Below, in pieces: positions 38,772 to 50,900 of a DNA stretch of 64,000 bases; position 1 is the first letter of the stretch, and every line of letters begins with the position of its first letter. Below the pieces are notes generated by a model. That model was given only the letters and a program-made list of their open reading frames with translations. It was not told where the DNA came from and searched no databases. The translations under genes and the position numbers were made by a program. The DNA is from Wuchereria bancrofti (Eukaryota; Nematoda; Chromadorea; Rhabditida; Onchocercidae), in contig SSBO01000009.1 in NCBI GenBank assembly GCA_005281725.1, positions 8,556,303 to 8,620,302 of the forward strand, in the 5' to 3' direction.

Positions 38772-41700
38772 CTACCATTCGGCCTCACCCGAACAGCGCT
38801 GGAAGCAGTGATCCTTACCACGTATGTGCATTATCCCATCTTTCAACGTGAACTTCCATTTACTGCGAGCACGATGTACCTATAAAACCAATAATGATTT
38901 AAAAAAAGTAATATTAAAAGTTCAGTAGTCCGAAATGAAAAACGTGTTCACCGGATAAAGTCAAACTATGCAAGACAATAAACAATAAAAGACAATAAAA
39001 AAAGATCACTTTTTCGAACTGACACATAACGAGATTCTCCGCTTCGAAAAGCCTCTCCACATCTTCATCATCACTTTGATCATCACCAGAATTTAGGGGA
39101 TCTTCTTCAGTTACCTGAAGTCATCGATATTTCAATTATAAATCAAAAAATTATAAAGCTTTGTCGTAAGGAACACTACTAAAGTAATTATTCAATAAAG
39201 ATACCAAATATATTTGAATAGTTGGAAGAAACTAAGTTAAAAAGTTAAAAGCTATTTTATCCCATCTTCGCTTCCAGTTGGAGATTTTTTAGATGTCTAT
39301 TCTATGAGGAAGATGCTTTAGTGTGAGCAAATAAATATATTTCACTCCAGTAGTGTGCAAAATTAACCGTTAACTGTAAATTTCAGATCATGCAATTATT
39401 AGTAAAGAAGAAAAAAAAAAAAAAAACATCAAAAAAAAAACTTTTTTGATACAGAAATGGAACTGTTTATTTCTTAACAATATAAAGTGATTCATTAAAT
39501 GATTCGATACCTGGTCTTCGTCGTCAACTGCATTTCCTTCTTCACTTATACGGTCAGCAATTGTCCTCAGCGGATCGTCATCATCCTCTTCATCCATTTC
39601 TTCTTCTGATGATGAATCACTCACTCGACTTGCTCCATCTAATTGTGCTAACTTTTTCAAAGTGCCTAGAACACAAATAACAAAAATCAAATTTTGCTAT
39701 TGCATTTTCACTAACCAGTATATCAAGATAACAAGTGATTGATTTCGTTGGTCAAGAAGAGAGTAAAGTGTTTTAATCAAATATCAGAAATACCGCATTT
39801 TCTTTTCTTTATTTTCAGATGTGGAAGCAAAAAAAAATTGCTAGTATACAATAATCGTTTCAGATACCATCAGAGTTCCAAGTTTCGCAGTTTTGTTTAA
39901 ACTAATATGAATTGCACTGGCAACCAGATCTATATTGATGTGATTCAAAAGGTACTGTACAATCAGCTGTTATCTTTATCCTTACATTTTTTGTCGGTTT
40001 TTCGTTCTGTGTGTTTGCAATTTGTGTGAGATGAACCTGCTCCTGATGTATTAACAGCCAAACTTGTTGCTCCATCAAGCATCTGCATCGTGTCTTCCAG
40101 TTTTGGATTAGACTGTCCAGATTGAAGTAACTGTCTGTTTGCGGGTTGATAAACGACAGCGTTATTCAGGGTCACCGGAATTTGTGAACCAGCATTTAAA
40201 ATCATAACGCTGCTGCCCGTCGGAAGATTTGTTGTCCCACTTCCTGTAGAGAAATGAGAACCAGTTAGTGCATGGTACAATTTCACATTCGACAATTCTC
40301 GATGTCAGGTTTATCTAGGAAACAAACAGCAACTCTGGATTTGACAACTATTCCGAGATTACAAATTTCCATGATCACACACAGCACAATAAGATAATTA
40401 AAGATAAGGTTGAACTCAGAATCTCACCGTGCATCAAAAACTGCTGCCCGCCTTGTTGAACGATTCGTGCTTGACCTTGTCCAGCAGGAAATGTAATCAT
40501 TCCAGGAGCCATTGCAGTTATCTGCGATGTGTTCTGGCTCACTGACTGTCGCTGAAATCACAATTTATTAAATTTAGAATTCAAAATTAATGAATGTATT
40601 TACATTGAACACATAGTACAATTCTTTGTTATACAAAAATGAAATTGTCATAGCCATCTTTCAAAAATTATCAGCAATTCATTCCTTGAATGTTTTACTT
40701 TGCTTAATGGAAAAAACGAAACAGAAGTAAACAAGGACAAACGATATCAAGCACTGCTGAAAGCCATAAATTAGACTATTCATAATATAAATAAGTCTTC
40801 AGCTTACATTTTGCTTAACAGAAAGGACGAAACAAAATTAAACAAAGGCAAAAGATATTAAGCATCTTTCAAAGTCATGTTATAGACAAGTCGCAATATA
40901 AATAAATCATATACAAAAAATAAACATCGAAAAAAAATTATGCCTTTTATCACCTTTAAAAAAAAACTGATCATTTAATATACCAGCGAAATTCAACACC
41001 ATCAACATGCAATTGATTCAGAATGAAAAATTACCTGTATTACAACAGTATTTGGATCACTGTTGATCGGAATATTGGTGGCGCTAATGTACTGTACCTG
41101 GTGTACCGGCCTTTGTACGCTTGACGTACCGCTTGCTTGCATAACCAATGCCGGCTGTGTAGCTTGTGACGACGATGATGACGACGACCGTGTTGACTGT
41201 TGAACCAATATATGCTTTAAAATACAGTAATTAAATTAGAGATGAAAATTTCTAACAGTGTTTCAAATATCTACACTAAAGTAAGATAACCTTCGAGATG
41301 CAAAACAGAATCCAAAAATACTGGAAAATAAATCAAGAATGGATGTTTAATATTTCTCCATTTCAGGAAAAAGTTACAAACTAAAGGCGTCTTGAAACGA
41401 GGAAATCATGCGATATCAAAATAAATGAATTAAATATGTCTGTTTCATAATAATTAACTTTCATCGTCATGAATTAATAATTTTAACTTTTATCTTCATG
41501 AATTACATATTCATTAGCAATTAAGTCTCGAAAATGAATCACATGTGTTGATGTTGAAAATGATGTTGAAATGTTGAAAATGTTGAAAACAGATGTTGAA
41601 AATGAATCAGATCAAATCCTACTTTAATAAACAGAGCAGGAGAGCTTAATCGATAGAAGTTTCCTCCTACAGAAAATTAAAACTACTTAAATATCGTACT

Positions 41701-43081
41701 ACATTTTACATTCTCAAAATGGTTTGAGTTCACAGATAAATCAAACCACTGTGACGATGTAGATTGCAGGTGAGAAATCTACTTCCTTTACTACGCAGTT
41801 TTCCAGTGTTCAGATCTCCAAAGAAAAAATTTCTTGGTTACAGCTTTACTCTTTGGCACAAAGAAGGAAAAGCATATTAAAAGAAATTAAGATATCCATC
41901 TGTCCATATTAAAGGGTACTGCAATGAAATACATTTATCTTCAAAGCACCCAATTTCCCACTATGCAGCAAACAGTTTTATGATAAACAAAATACTAATA
42001 ATGTAACTTTTTCTTCTTTGTATTTCACTTTCAACTTTTTTTTTCTTCCTTCTTTGAATTTCTGCTTTCCCTTCTCTATGTTGAAAATCAAACTATTTAT
42101 ATAAAAAAGATATCCACCTGCCCATTTTGTGCAATGCGAACAGTGCTGCCTGGAGGTATGGTTGTGCTTGTCATAATTGGCTGCTTCATCTGTCGTAATG
42201 GAGGTGGTGGCACATGTCGCGGACCATCCCAATCAACACTATTACTTGCGATTAACTTTTCTTCCCAATCCTGAAAAAAGTGACTAAGTTAAGCCCTGTG
42301 CAACAGCAATTCAATACTAACTGAAAATTGAATGATTTTTAAAACCTGTAGTGGAAAGCAAAGATAATGACAGTGAAAATAGTGATTAAAGAAAATGACT
42401 ATTAAATCAAAAAGGACAATATAACGAAAGTGCGACAATTCTACATGAAAATGTCAAACATTGTAATTCAATACTTGTAGCTAACAAAAACATGAAACAA
42501 TGACGTACCTTTTTAAGCTGCTGTAAAACATCAATATCGACATTTTCATCCAAAAACGCTTCCTTCACTTGCCCGATAACATCATTTATTACACCTTTGT
42601 ATACATCTGCCTAAAAAGCTTTTCATTCCCTATTCCATAATCTTCAGACTATAAAAATCAATTATATATGTAAATATATCGAACTCATCTGATAAACCCA
42701 AAATTTCCATAGAAAACATTGCAGTCTAAGGAATTTACATTTATGAATAGCTTCTGGAAAATACCTTCAATACTAGGTAATTGGAAAAAAAATTTTTTTT
42801 TTTGAGCTTCATAAATGATTTATAACAATATATCATGCTGAGGTAAAAAATCCTATGTACGTAATGTCTGCACGTACGTTTCTGCATCAGACGTAAGTTT
42901 ACAAAGGATAACTGGAATAATGTCGACTAAAAGTACTTGTAGAAAAACATGAACAACAAATTAATAAACCCATATTTTGTAGAAGACGAATTTATGAAAT
43001 AGTTTAAATTTAATTATTCCAGTCAATCCGAAAAAAAAAAAAACTTACAATGGTGTGACCTGCTTGCTGTTGTTGTGACAT
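38772..43081 (-). CDS. GTF2A1: Transcription initiation factor IIA alpha/beta precursor
   Basis: The large TFIIA subunit stabilises TBP on promoters in RNA polymerase II preinitiation complexes. Nine exons, in transcript order: 43081-43049, 42610-42509, 42270-42118, 41214-41035, 40551-40428, 40243-40037, 39665-39511, 39114-39010, 38879-38772. All junctions are in phase, giving 388 residues (human about 376). Residues 12-50 (VYKGVINDVIGQVKEAFLDE, then DWEEKLIAS) are the N-terminal four-helix domain. Residues about 60-265 are a Gln/Ser/Thr-rich spacer. QLDG at 274-277 (39645-39634) matches the Taspase1 cleavage consensus. An Asp/Glu-rich stretch follows (SEEEMDEEDDDDP). The C-terminal beta-barrel domain runs from ENLVMCQFEKVHRARSKWKF to GEAEW at the stop. 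The first exon is only 11 codons and is separated by a 438-base intron. Confidence 0.96.
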
Positions 43082-43564
43082 TGTTCAAATGATAATACGT
43101 GAAAAAATTGCTGCTACTGTATGATATATGTGACACTAGAATTATATGAATTAGAAATAAAAATAAAGAAAAGAAATTGAACTGACGAAAAAAAAAATTG
43201 ACTATAACTATTACATTACAAGCGCATATTGATTAATCGATAGGTAAATTTCATTAGTTAATGTGTTTTGTGCTTTTGCATACGTCAATTATTTATGATC
43301 AAATTATTTTGCGTGATATCTGTACAAACGTAAGTTAAATGAACTAACGTACATGTAAACTCCAATAAATCACACTTAGCAAATAGTAACCAACCACACC
43401 ACTACTTCATCTTCACTTTAATCACTACTTCACCAACCGAAATTAACTAATAGCGGCCTCTCTAATCGGGCCTTTATACAAACAATGATCCCAAAGCATT
43501 TTTGTTATTCGTTTATTTGTTTTTTTTTTTCTCAATCTTTTTTTAATTTCTAATAGACAAATAT

Positions 43565-44165
43565 TGGGATGTAATTTTTTAGATTTTAAAGATCTTTATA
43601 AAATGTATCCATTAATTAAATGAACTAGTTAGTGGTTCCTCTAGTTCTGTTTTTTTCTAATTTGCAATATGCAATTACTGGAATTTCTTTTTTTTAAATT
43701 GCAAAGACTTTTATAAAGTGTACTCATTAATTAAATGAACCAATTAGTGCTCCTTATAGTTTTGTTTTCTCTAATTTGCAATACAATTTGCAATGCAAAG
43801 ACTTTTATGAAGTGTACTCATTAGTTAAGTCAACTAATTAATGGTTTTTATAGTTTGTTTTCTTCAATTCGTAATAGGTAATTACTGGAATGTAATTTTT
43901 TAAATTTCAAAGGCTCTTGTAAAGTATATTAATTAATTAAGTTAACTAATTAGTTTTCTTTTTTTTGGTTTTTCTTTTTTTAATAGAATATATTTTTGAA
44001 TTTTATAAATTTTGCCATGATATATATATATATATTTATTAATTACACAGATTAAATGAGTTTTTGTTTTCTTCAATTCAGAAATTCGTAACATTGCAAT
44101 AGAATTTTCTTCTGGTTTCAAAAGTTTTCACAAAAATTTACAAATTAATTAGATGAATAGCTAAT
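43565..44165. repeat. Degenerate tandem repeat, about 95-125-base unit
   Basis: The anchor CATTAATTAAATGAAC or a variant occurs at 43610, 43725, 43819 and about 43927, with weaker forms near 44036 and 44141. Each is preceded by AAAGACTTTTATAAAGTGTA-like text, and several are followed by TTTGCAATATGCAATTACTGG-like text. Five to six decayed copies lie upstream of the TFIIA start. Confidence 0.75.
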
Positions 44166-44640
44166 AATTTATTGCTCAAAATTATAATTAAAATATGAAA
44201 TGTATTATCACTTTAACTCGATCAATGTTGCATGCATTTGTCTTAGTTAACAATATTTATCAGCGAATTGAAATTTTTTTTAAATCTCTTCCAAAAAAAG
44301 AAATTTGTTTGAATATTTTCGAAATCAACTACTAACAATAAGACATGACATTCTGATAAAAATTTGTTAATTTGATGATTGTTACCATTTAAGTGAAATA
44401 AAATATATTAAAAGTTTCATTGTGAAAAATAGAAAAAAATTTATTTTTTTTTCGAATGAAAAGAAATTTAAAAAATCAAAATTATTTGCTTGAAAGAAAT
44501 GAAAAAAAGATTGAAGCAATAAATGTAAGCTATTAATATATTTTCCTTTTTGAAATTTAAAAAAGGCGACAAAATAATAAATTGAGAAATAAAAAGCAAT
44601 ATTTTTCGCCTTTTCTTTACTCGATTGTAAATCCCATTCT

Positions 44641-44825
44641 ATCCAGCCTAGCTGTGTCCATTTTATATTTTCTAGGCCTTTAATTCAGTTAGGCCTATTT
44701 CTTCTGGTTCCATCTCATCCAGGTTGCTTTAATCTCATTTATTGCCAAGTTGCTGATTTCATTCTAGGCCTAGTTATTGATTTCATACTTGCTAGGCTAT
44801 TAATTTCACCTCGTTGAGGCTGTAA
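44641..44825. repeat. Degenerate repeat with TAGGCCT core, about 25-base spacing
   Basis: CTAGGCC, TTAGGCC, CCAGG, CCAAG, CTAGGCC, GCTAGGC and TTGAGGC words recur every 17 to 30 bases, each followed by TTTAATTTCATT-like text. The same core also appears near 6501, 6532, 20049, 20088, 51009 and 51121. Confidence 0.65.
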
Positions 44826-45602
44826 AAGTTGAGGCAGTATATCGATTTATATCAAAAGTAGCTATTTTTATATTTATACTTAAGAATTTATTTTTCCATG
44901 CAATAATTATATGTTTAGAGAATTGCAAACGATTTTTAGTTCTCAAAAAAAAGTAATTCTCTTGATTTTTCCACACTTTAATTAATTAATTTGAAAAATT
45001 CTCATCTAGCATTTGTCATTTTTGCTTATGCAATGATTTTATTTTTCGTAGTAAAAAATTTTTGTTATTTTTGCTGAACAATACAGAGAAAGAAAAAACA
45101 AAAATTTTCATTTCTAAGTTTCTTTTTTTCTTTGCCTTTGTCAAAGTGATAATTCTGTTTTGATTGAAAAAGAAAATAAGCAAAAGGAAAAAGACGAAGA
45201 AAGAAGAAAGAAACAAAGAAGAAAAAGAAACAGAAATCTTGTTTTATATTTCATAAATTATTGAAACCATAAAACAGGATTTAAAATCCGGTACATTATC
45301 ATTGCTTATTATCTTTCTGATGCAATAAATGATAAAAAAAAAATGTTAAATGATTTATTGAATAAAATATGAAGGCAAAAGAAAAAAGTGCAAAAAAGGA
45401 AGAAAAGATAAGATTATATGTCATGTTTTTTTTTAAACAATAATTTGAATTTAATTTTTTTCTTTAAAATTGGCCGATGCATATTTATAATGAAATTGAT
45501 TTACATTTTCTTTCTTTAAAAAAAAAAAAAAAAAACTCAGTTTATATTCTTCCTTACCGTCTTTTGTCATAAATTTATTATGAATAATTGTTATACCTCT
45601 TA

Positions 45603-45714
45603 AAAAAAATAATATATTTTCACTTGTAAGTTAGAAATTTGTCAAAATTTGTTACGTCTTTTTAAAAAAAAAATAATATATTTACATTTGTAAGTTAAAA
45701 ATTTGTCAAAATTT
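45603..45714. repeat. Two-copy tandem duplication, 64-base period
   Basis: AAAAAATAATATATTTYCAYTTGTAAG is followed by TTARAAATTTGTCAAAATTT, first ending near 45650 and again 64 bases later. The copies differ at only a few positions (Y, R), so this is a more recent duplication than most repeats in the window. Confidence 0.8.
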
Positions 45715-46082
45715 TTGCATTTATTACTGTATTAATAATACTTTATATTTTACTACTTGTTATTTGAAATTAAATAAAAAAAAGAAGGAAGGAATCAAAC
45801 CAAAATTTGTTTTATTTTTGGCAAAAAATCTACAATCAACTTTTTCTCCACTTTTAAAGTAAACAGATGAAACCAATCGTTTTCCTTTCTCTTTTTTTAT
45901 TGCGTACTTTTTTTACCCAATGCCATACTTTTTTTCCCGTACAACGAACATAATATTAAAAATTGCAATAGTAGTTTTTTTCTTTTCTTTTTTAAATTTT
46001 AACATTAAAATACTGATTAAGTAAAATTTATAAATCCATAATTTGATGAAAAAGATTTTTCAAAATTTTACAGATTTAAAAA

Positions 46083-46168
46083 AACTGTTTATGTTTATGT
46101 TAAACAGTTTACGTTAGACAAAAAAAAGTTTATGTTACAAAAAAAAAAAAGTTTATATTAAAAAAATA
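46083..46168. repeat. GTTTATGTTA-type short tandem repeat
   Basis: GTTTATGTTA, GTTTACGTTA, GTTTATGTTA and GTTTATATTA follow each other, separated by A-runs of different length. No gene is associated. Confidence 0.7.
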
Positions 46169-47922
46169 TTTTCAAAAGAAAACGAAAAACATTTTATCTT
46201 TCATTTTTAGTCATTTAAAATTGCAACAGTGTCATAAAGATATCAATCAAATAAAGAAAAAAAAATTTTGAAAAAAAAAAAAGGTTTTTTTTTTGTAACT
46301 TTATTTTACTAAAACTGAAAAATGAAAACTAAAAAAAAAACTGAAAACGAAAAATGAAAACTAAAAATAGTTGTTAAAAAAAAAACGATAAAATGGAAAA
46401 ACAAACCAAAATCAACAATACAACACTGATTGTCTCGATTAACGTGAAACGTAAGAGAGAAATGAGCGTAGTAAACGTACGAGCAAACGTCAATCTCTAT
46501 CAAACGCATCGAATGATGATGGTCTCTTGCATTTTGTATTCACTATCGATAGGTATTTATCTAGATGACATATCATTTTACGCACCTTCCCACAATCAAT
46601 ATCATTTCATTTTAATCGTTAATTTCTCTCTTTTCTTTTCCTACATTTTCTCGCATTATGAGATTAGATTACTGAATTAATGTTAATAATTTTCAAATAA
46701 ATTTAATTTTTGCATAAAACTTTAATTTCATAATTTTTAATTTCAATTTAACAAAACAAACAGAAAAAAATTTCAATTCCATTCATAAAAATTCAAATAA
46801 CATCTATTCTATTTGCAAAACAAAAAAAAAAGAAACTGAGAAACGATTTCTCTTATTTTTTATGATCATGTTTGAAAATAAAGCAAAATTTTGAATTTTA
46901 CTAATTCAATAAGGAAATAATGCATACATTATCAAGTATATAATAATTAGCTAAATTAGCCAATAATTTAACAAATAAAGATTACAAAATAATTCATAAA
47001 ACAAGTTTAACAGAAATATTGCATAGAAAATAAATAATATACTTTTGTCAGTACAATTTAAGTTGAAATAAACCGTGATTATTGCAGGCCAAAATTATTA
47101 AAATTAAATTAAGATAAGTATTTAATACTTACCTTAATTTAATAAGTAAAATTTGGCTCTATTTGTACTTCATATTGAAACATTTTATCAACAATATAAA
47201 CAAACGTTGCAATCAGATATTCCTTCTTCTAACCCTTCCCATCCACATATCATTGTGATGCATTAAATTTCGGCGCAGTTGACTCAATTCATTGTGCTCT
47301 ATGTAACAAATTTAAACAAAATTTGAACAAAAAAAAAGAAAGAAGAGAAAAGAAAAAAAAAAACGAAAAATCATCAAAAATGGAAGGAAGTAATTTGATA
47401 AATTCACTGAAGTTTGCTGAAATTTTAAATCAGTGTAATTTTGAGAAGTAGAAAAAGGTGAAGAAAAAATAATGGGAGCATTACATTTGTATACCAAAAA
47501 AGGAAAAAAAATTAATAACAGTTTGGAAAAAATTAAAACTAAATTTAGTTTTTCTTTTTAAGTATTTTTGAAAATTGATTAAATTTGTAATTCATTTCCT
47601 TTCTCCTATTAGCAGCAATAATTTCATACCATTTACCAATGCTTCTTTAAATGAAAGAAAAAAGAGTAAAAACAAAAAAACGATTAAAATTAACGAAACA
47701 TTTAATTAATATTTCTGCCATGTCTAACCATTTTTATGATATTATAATGAAAAAAATTTAGTTTAATAATATTTAATAATGAATAAAAATTAAGAAAACA
47801 ATTTTGTTTTTTTTTTCACTTTATTTAATTATAAAGAAAAGTTAAATTAGGAAGAAAAATTTACATCAAAATGTTTTTTTTTGTCTTTGTGTTTTCCGTT
47901 TCTCCAACATTTTGTATAAAAA

Positions 47923-50900
47923 ATGAAATTTTTTTATTTGCTAAAATTACTGTATTACTTAATTGCTTTCATTATCGGTTTAATATATGTTACCATTTTT
48001 TTTTACTGTTTCAATTTTTAGCAAATTATTATTATTACTGTTAATTATTATTATTAACTATTATTATTATCAATTATTGTCATATCACCATAAATATTCT
48101 CAAAACAATGAACTATACAGTTGTTACTATTATTATAATTAATTACTATCATTATTTTGATAGTAATATCATCATTTTTATAGTGATTCTAAAAAAAAGA
48201 AAGGTTATAAACTATACAAATTTAAAGCTCCTTATCTTGCTTAATTTACCATTAATTTTAATAAAATTTTAAACTGCTCGTAATTTAATTTACTTACTTT
48301 TTCTCTTTCCATTCATCGTTTCAAATTAGTAAACAATGAAAAAAAAAAATCTTTCTGAACAAATTTTAAAAAAATCAAAACAAAAAATTGTTAAATGTTA
48401 AGAATAGGAATGCAATGCAAGTAGTAGTTAATTCTTTGATCTTCCGATCCATCTTCTGTTCTTCAAATGATTAATTTTGTGGAAGAGAATTGTGAGAAGT
48501 AATGATAGTGTAATGAGCTAACAGTATTCGAACATAGCGGCTAGAAATTTAAAAAGATGCTAGAATGTTTTGCTATTCTTGCAGAATGTACCTTTTCTCT
48601 ATTCTCTTTCTACTTCAGGTTTCTTCTTTTTTTTCTTTTTTTTCATTAATTATTTTGAAATCATTTTTTTTTCTTGTTTGATATGATTTCACATTATTTA
48701 AAATGATTAGTTCAATCATTTAATTTATAACATTTTAGAAATTAAATTTGTAATTTCTCTGTTTTCCTTTAGTTTCAAATAGTTCCATTACTTAATGGTG
48801 CTCGAGTGAAACGAAGTAGCTGTGGAACATTACATGGCTGCTGGTATAATTTCTTTTTTTTTTATCATTTAAAATTAATTATTTTATTTTTCAAGATAAT
48901 TAAATATAATTTGTTTATTATGATGGAGAGGTATATATTATTGTTATTCATTTTGTATTAGCATAATCCATAAATTACTATTATGTGATTATTTAGCAAG
49001 AATTATTATCATATAAAATGGAATAGTTTAATGAAGCTTATTAAAAAGTTTGTTAATTTTATTAAATATTAATGTGATATATGTATATGTTTGATATATG
49101 TATTAATTTTGGAATAATTTATTAATTAATTAGATGCATTTACATTACAGATTTAATTATTTCATGTTAATTTTTTTTTTCCGTAATAAAGGTCTGTACC
49201 TAATGGTTGTAATGGTAATAATGAATGCACTGCAAATTTACGTTGGTCCGTAAGTGGTCGTGGTTCATTTCTTCGTTTACGTCTAGAAGCGCTTCTTCGT
49301 GATTTGCCATCTTATGCAATGTACATAGCATTGGGATTTTCAAATGATGAATATATGGTAGATATCATTGATAATATTAAATTTTATCATTCATTTCAAT
49401 TAATATCTCATTAGCTATTCGTAATTTATCATTGTTCATTTTGTTTATTAACGCTCATTTTACAATTTTATTTTTCAATCTGAAATAATTAATTTTATGA
49501 TACTAATTATGCAAAATAAATTATGTAATTATGTTTTTTTTTTTAGGAAATAGCATAAAATTTATGCAATTAATGATGTAATATTTAGGGGGATGACACA
49601 GTGTTAGAATGTATTTACAATGGCATTGATGAAGGAAGGGCGTATTTGTCCTACAATGATGGCACTTATAATGCTCAATTATATGAGGTTATACTAATCT
49701 TTTTCACCATCCATTAATTAAATGCTTGTATTTCAAAAATTTTACGATTAAATTATCATAAAATTAACATAAGCTTAAATATACTAATTTAAATTATTCA
49801 TAGGTTTTAGAATAATAACAATAATATTGCCAATTATTTAATTATTCAAATAAATTTTAGAAATTTCAATTTATTTATTTCACTAATATAACATTTTTAG
49901 TTTGTGCAGTTTACAATTAGATTAATTTCAGGCTACAGCTATTCTTATTGTAAATTCCAGTTTCACTGTAAATGATAATACTTTCGCTTGTTTACTTGAT
50001 GTTGATTTCAAACAACTTTATCGATTATCTAATAATGATAAATCGAAAGTTTGCTTTATTTTCTTATCACATACAATTTTTTTTTTACATTGTTACTATT
50101 AAACTTTAACGTTTCATTCATGCTAATAATCTTCAATATTTTTTATCACATATAAATCACTACTTTTTCATACAAAAAATAAATTAATACATTTTTAGGT
50201 ACACAATTTATTAGCAAAGCCATATTACTTGCAATTTGTTCGTGGATTAATTGAACAACATAGTAAGTGTTTTAAAAAATTTTTACATATAATTTTCAAT
50301 TTTTCATCAAAAATATTTCGTCTTTCTTTTTTTTTGAAATTTGAATCAATAAAAAATTTAATGAAAAAAATAAATAAATATTAGCATATGTAAAGAAGAT
50401 GCATTCATTATCGGATGGTTCACTATATCCATGGATAACAACAACAATGATTAATATGTTACGAAATAAGAATGGAAAATATGAATATGTGAAAAATGCT
50501 CGGCAAGCTAAATGGTTTTCACGTAATACCACGTATGCGATGATAACTTTACACGGTAAATTAGTATTTTGCTAGTACAATAACAATAATAATAATAGTA
50601 ACAGCAACAACAACAAAAGAAGGAAGAAAAAAATGTTCAATTGTTTTCGTTCATTTCTTTCTTTTTGGAAATATTAGAAAAAAGAACGAAAGAAATAAAT
50701 ATATGAGCTATGGTGTTGAATTATTAATTTCATATTATTTATTTATAAATTCATTTATAATTGCAACAAAGTTAATGGTTTATGATAAATATTAATTTCA
50801 TTCAACTTAAGTTTGTCGTGTTAAAATTACTTATCGTTTTATTAAAATTAGTTTGTCAATTATCAATTATTAATTGTTGCATTTGTTATCTTAAAATATT

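Larger units (their letters stand above)
43082..47922. other. Divergent intergenic region between TFIIA and b561 genes
   Basis: No supported gene was found in 4.8 kb. The first 400 bases probably carry the TFIIA promoter; a possible acceptor (TATCATACAG read on the minus strand, near 43118-43127) lies just upstream of its ATG. Beyond are several decayed tandem repeats, listed separately. A locally less AT-rich block at 46420-46570 has several ACGT-containing words and an open frame on both strands, but no recognisable protein. Confidence 0.6.

Noticed and set aside
38685..38885. Plus-strand frame over TFIIA last exon
   Set aside because: Antisense shadow of the conserved C-terminal domain.
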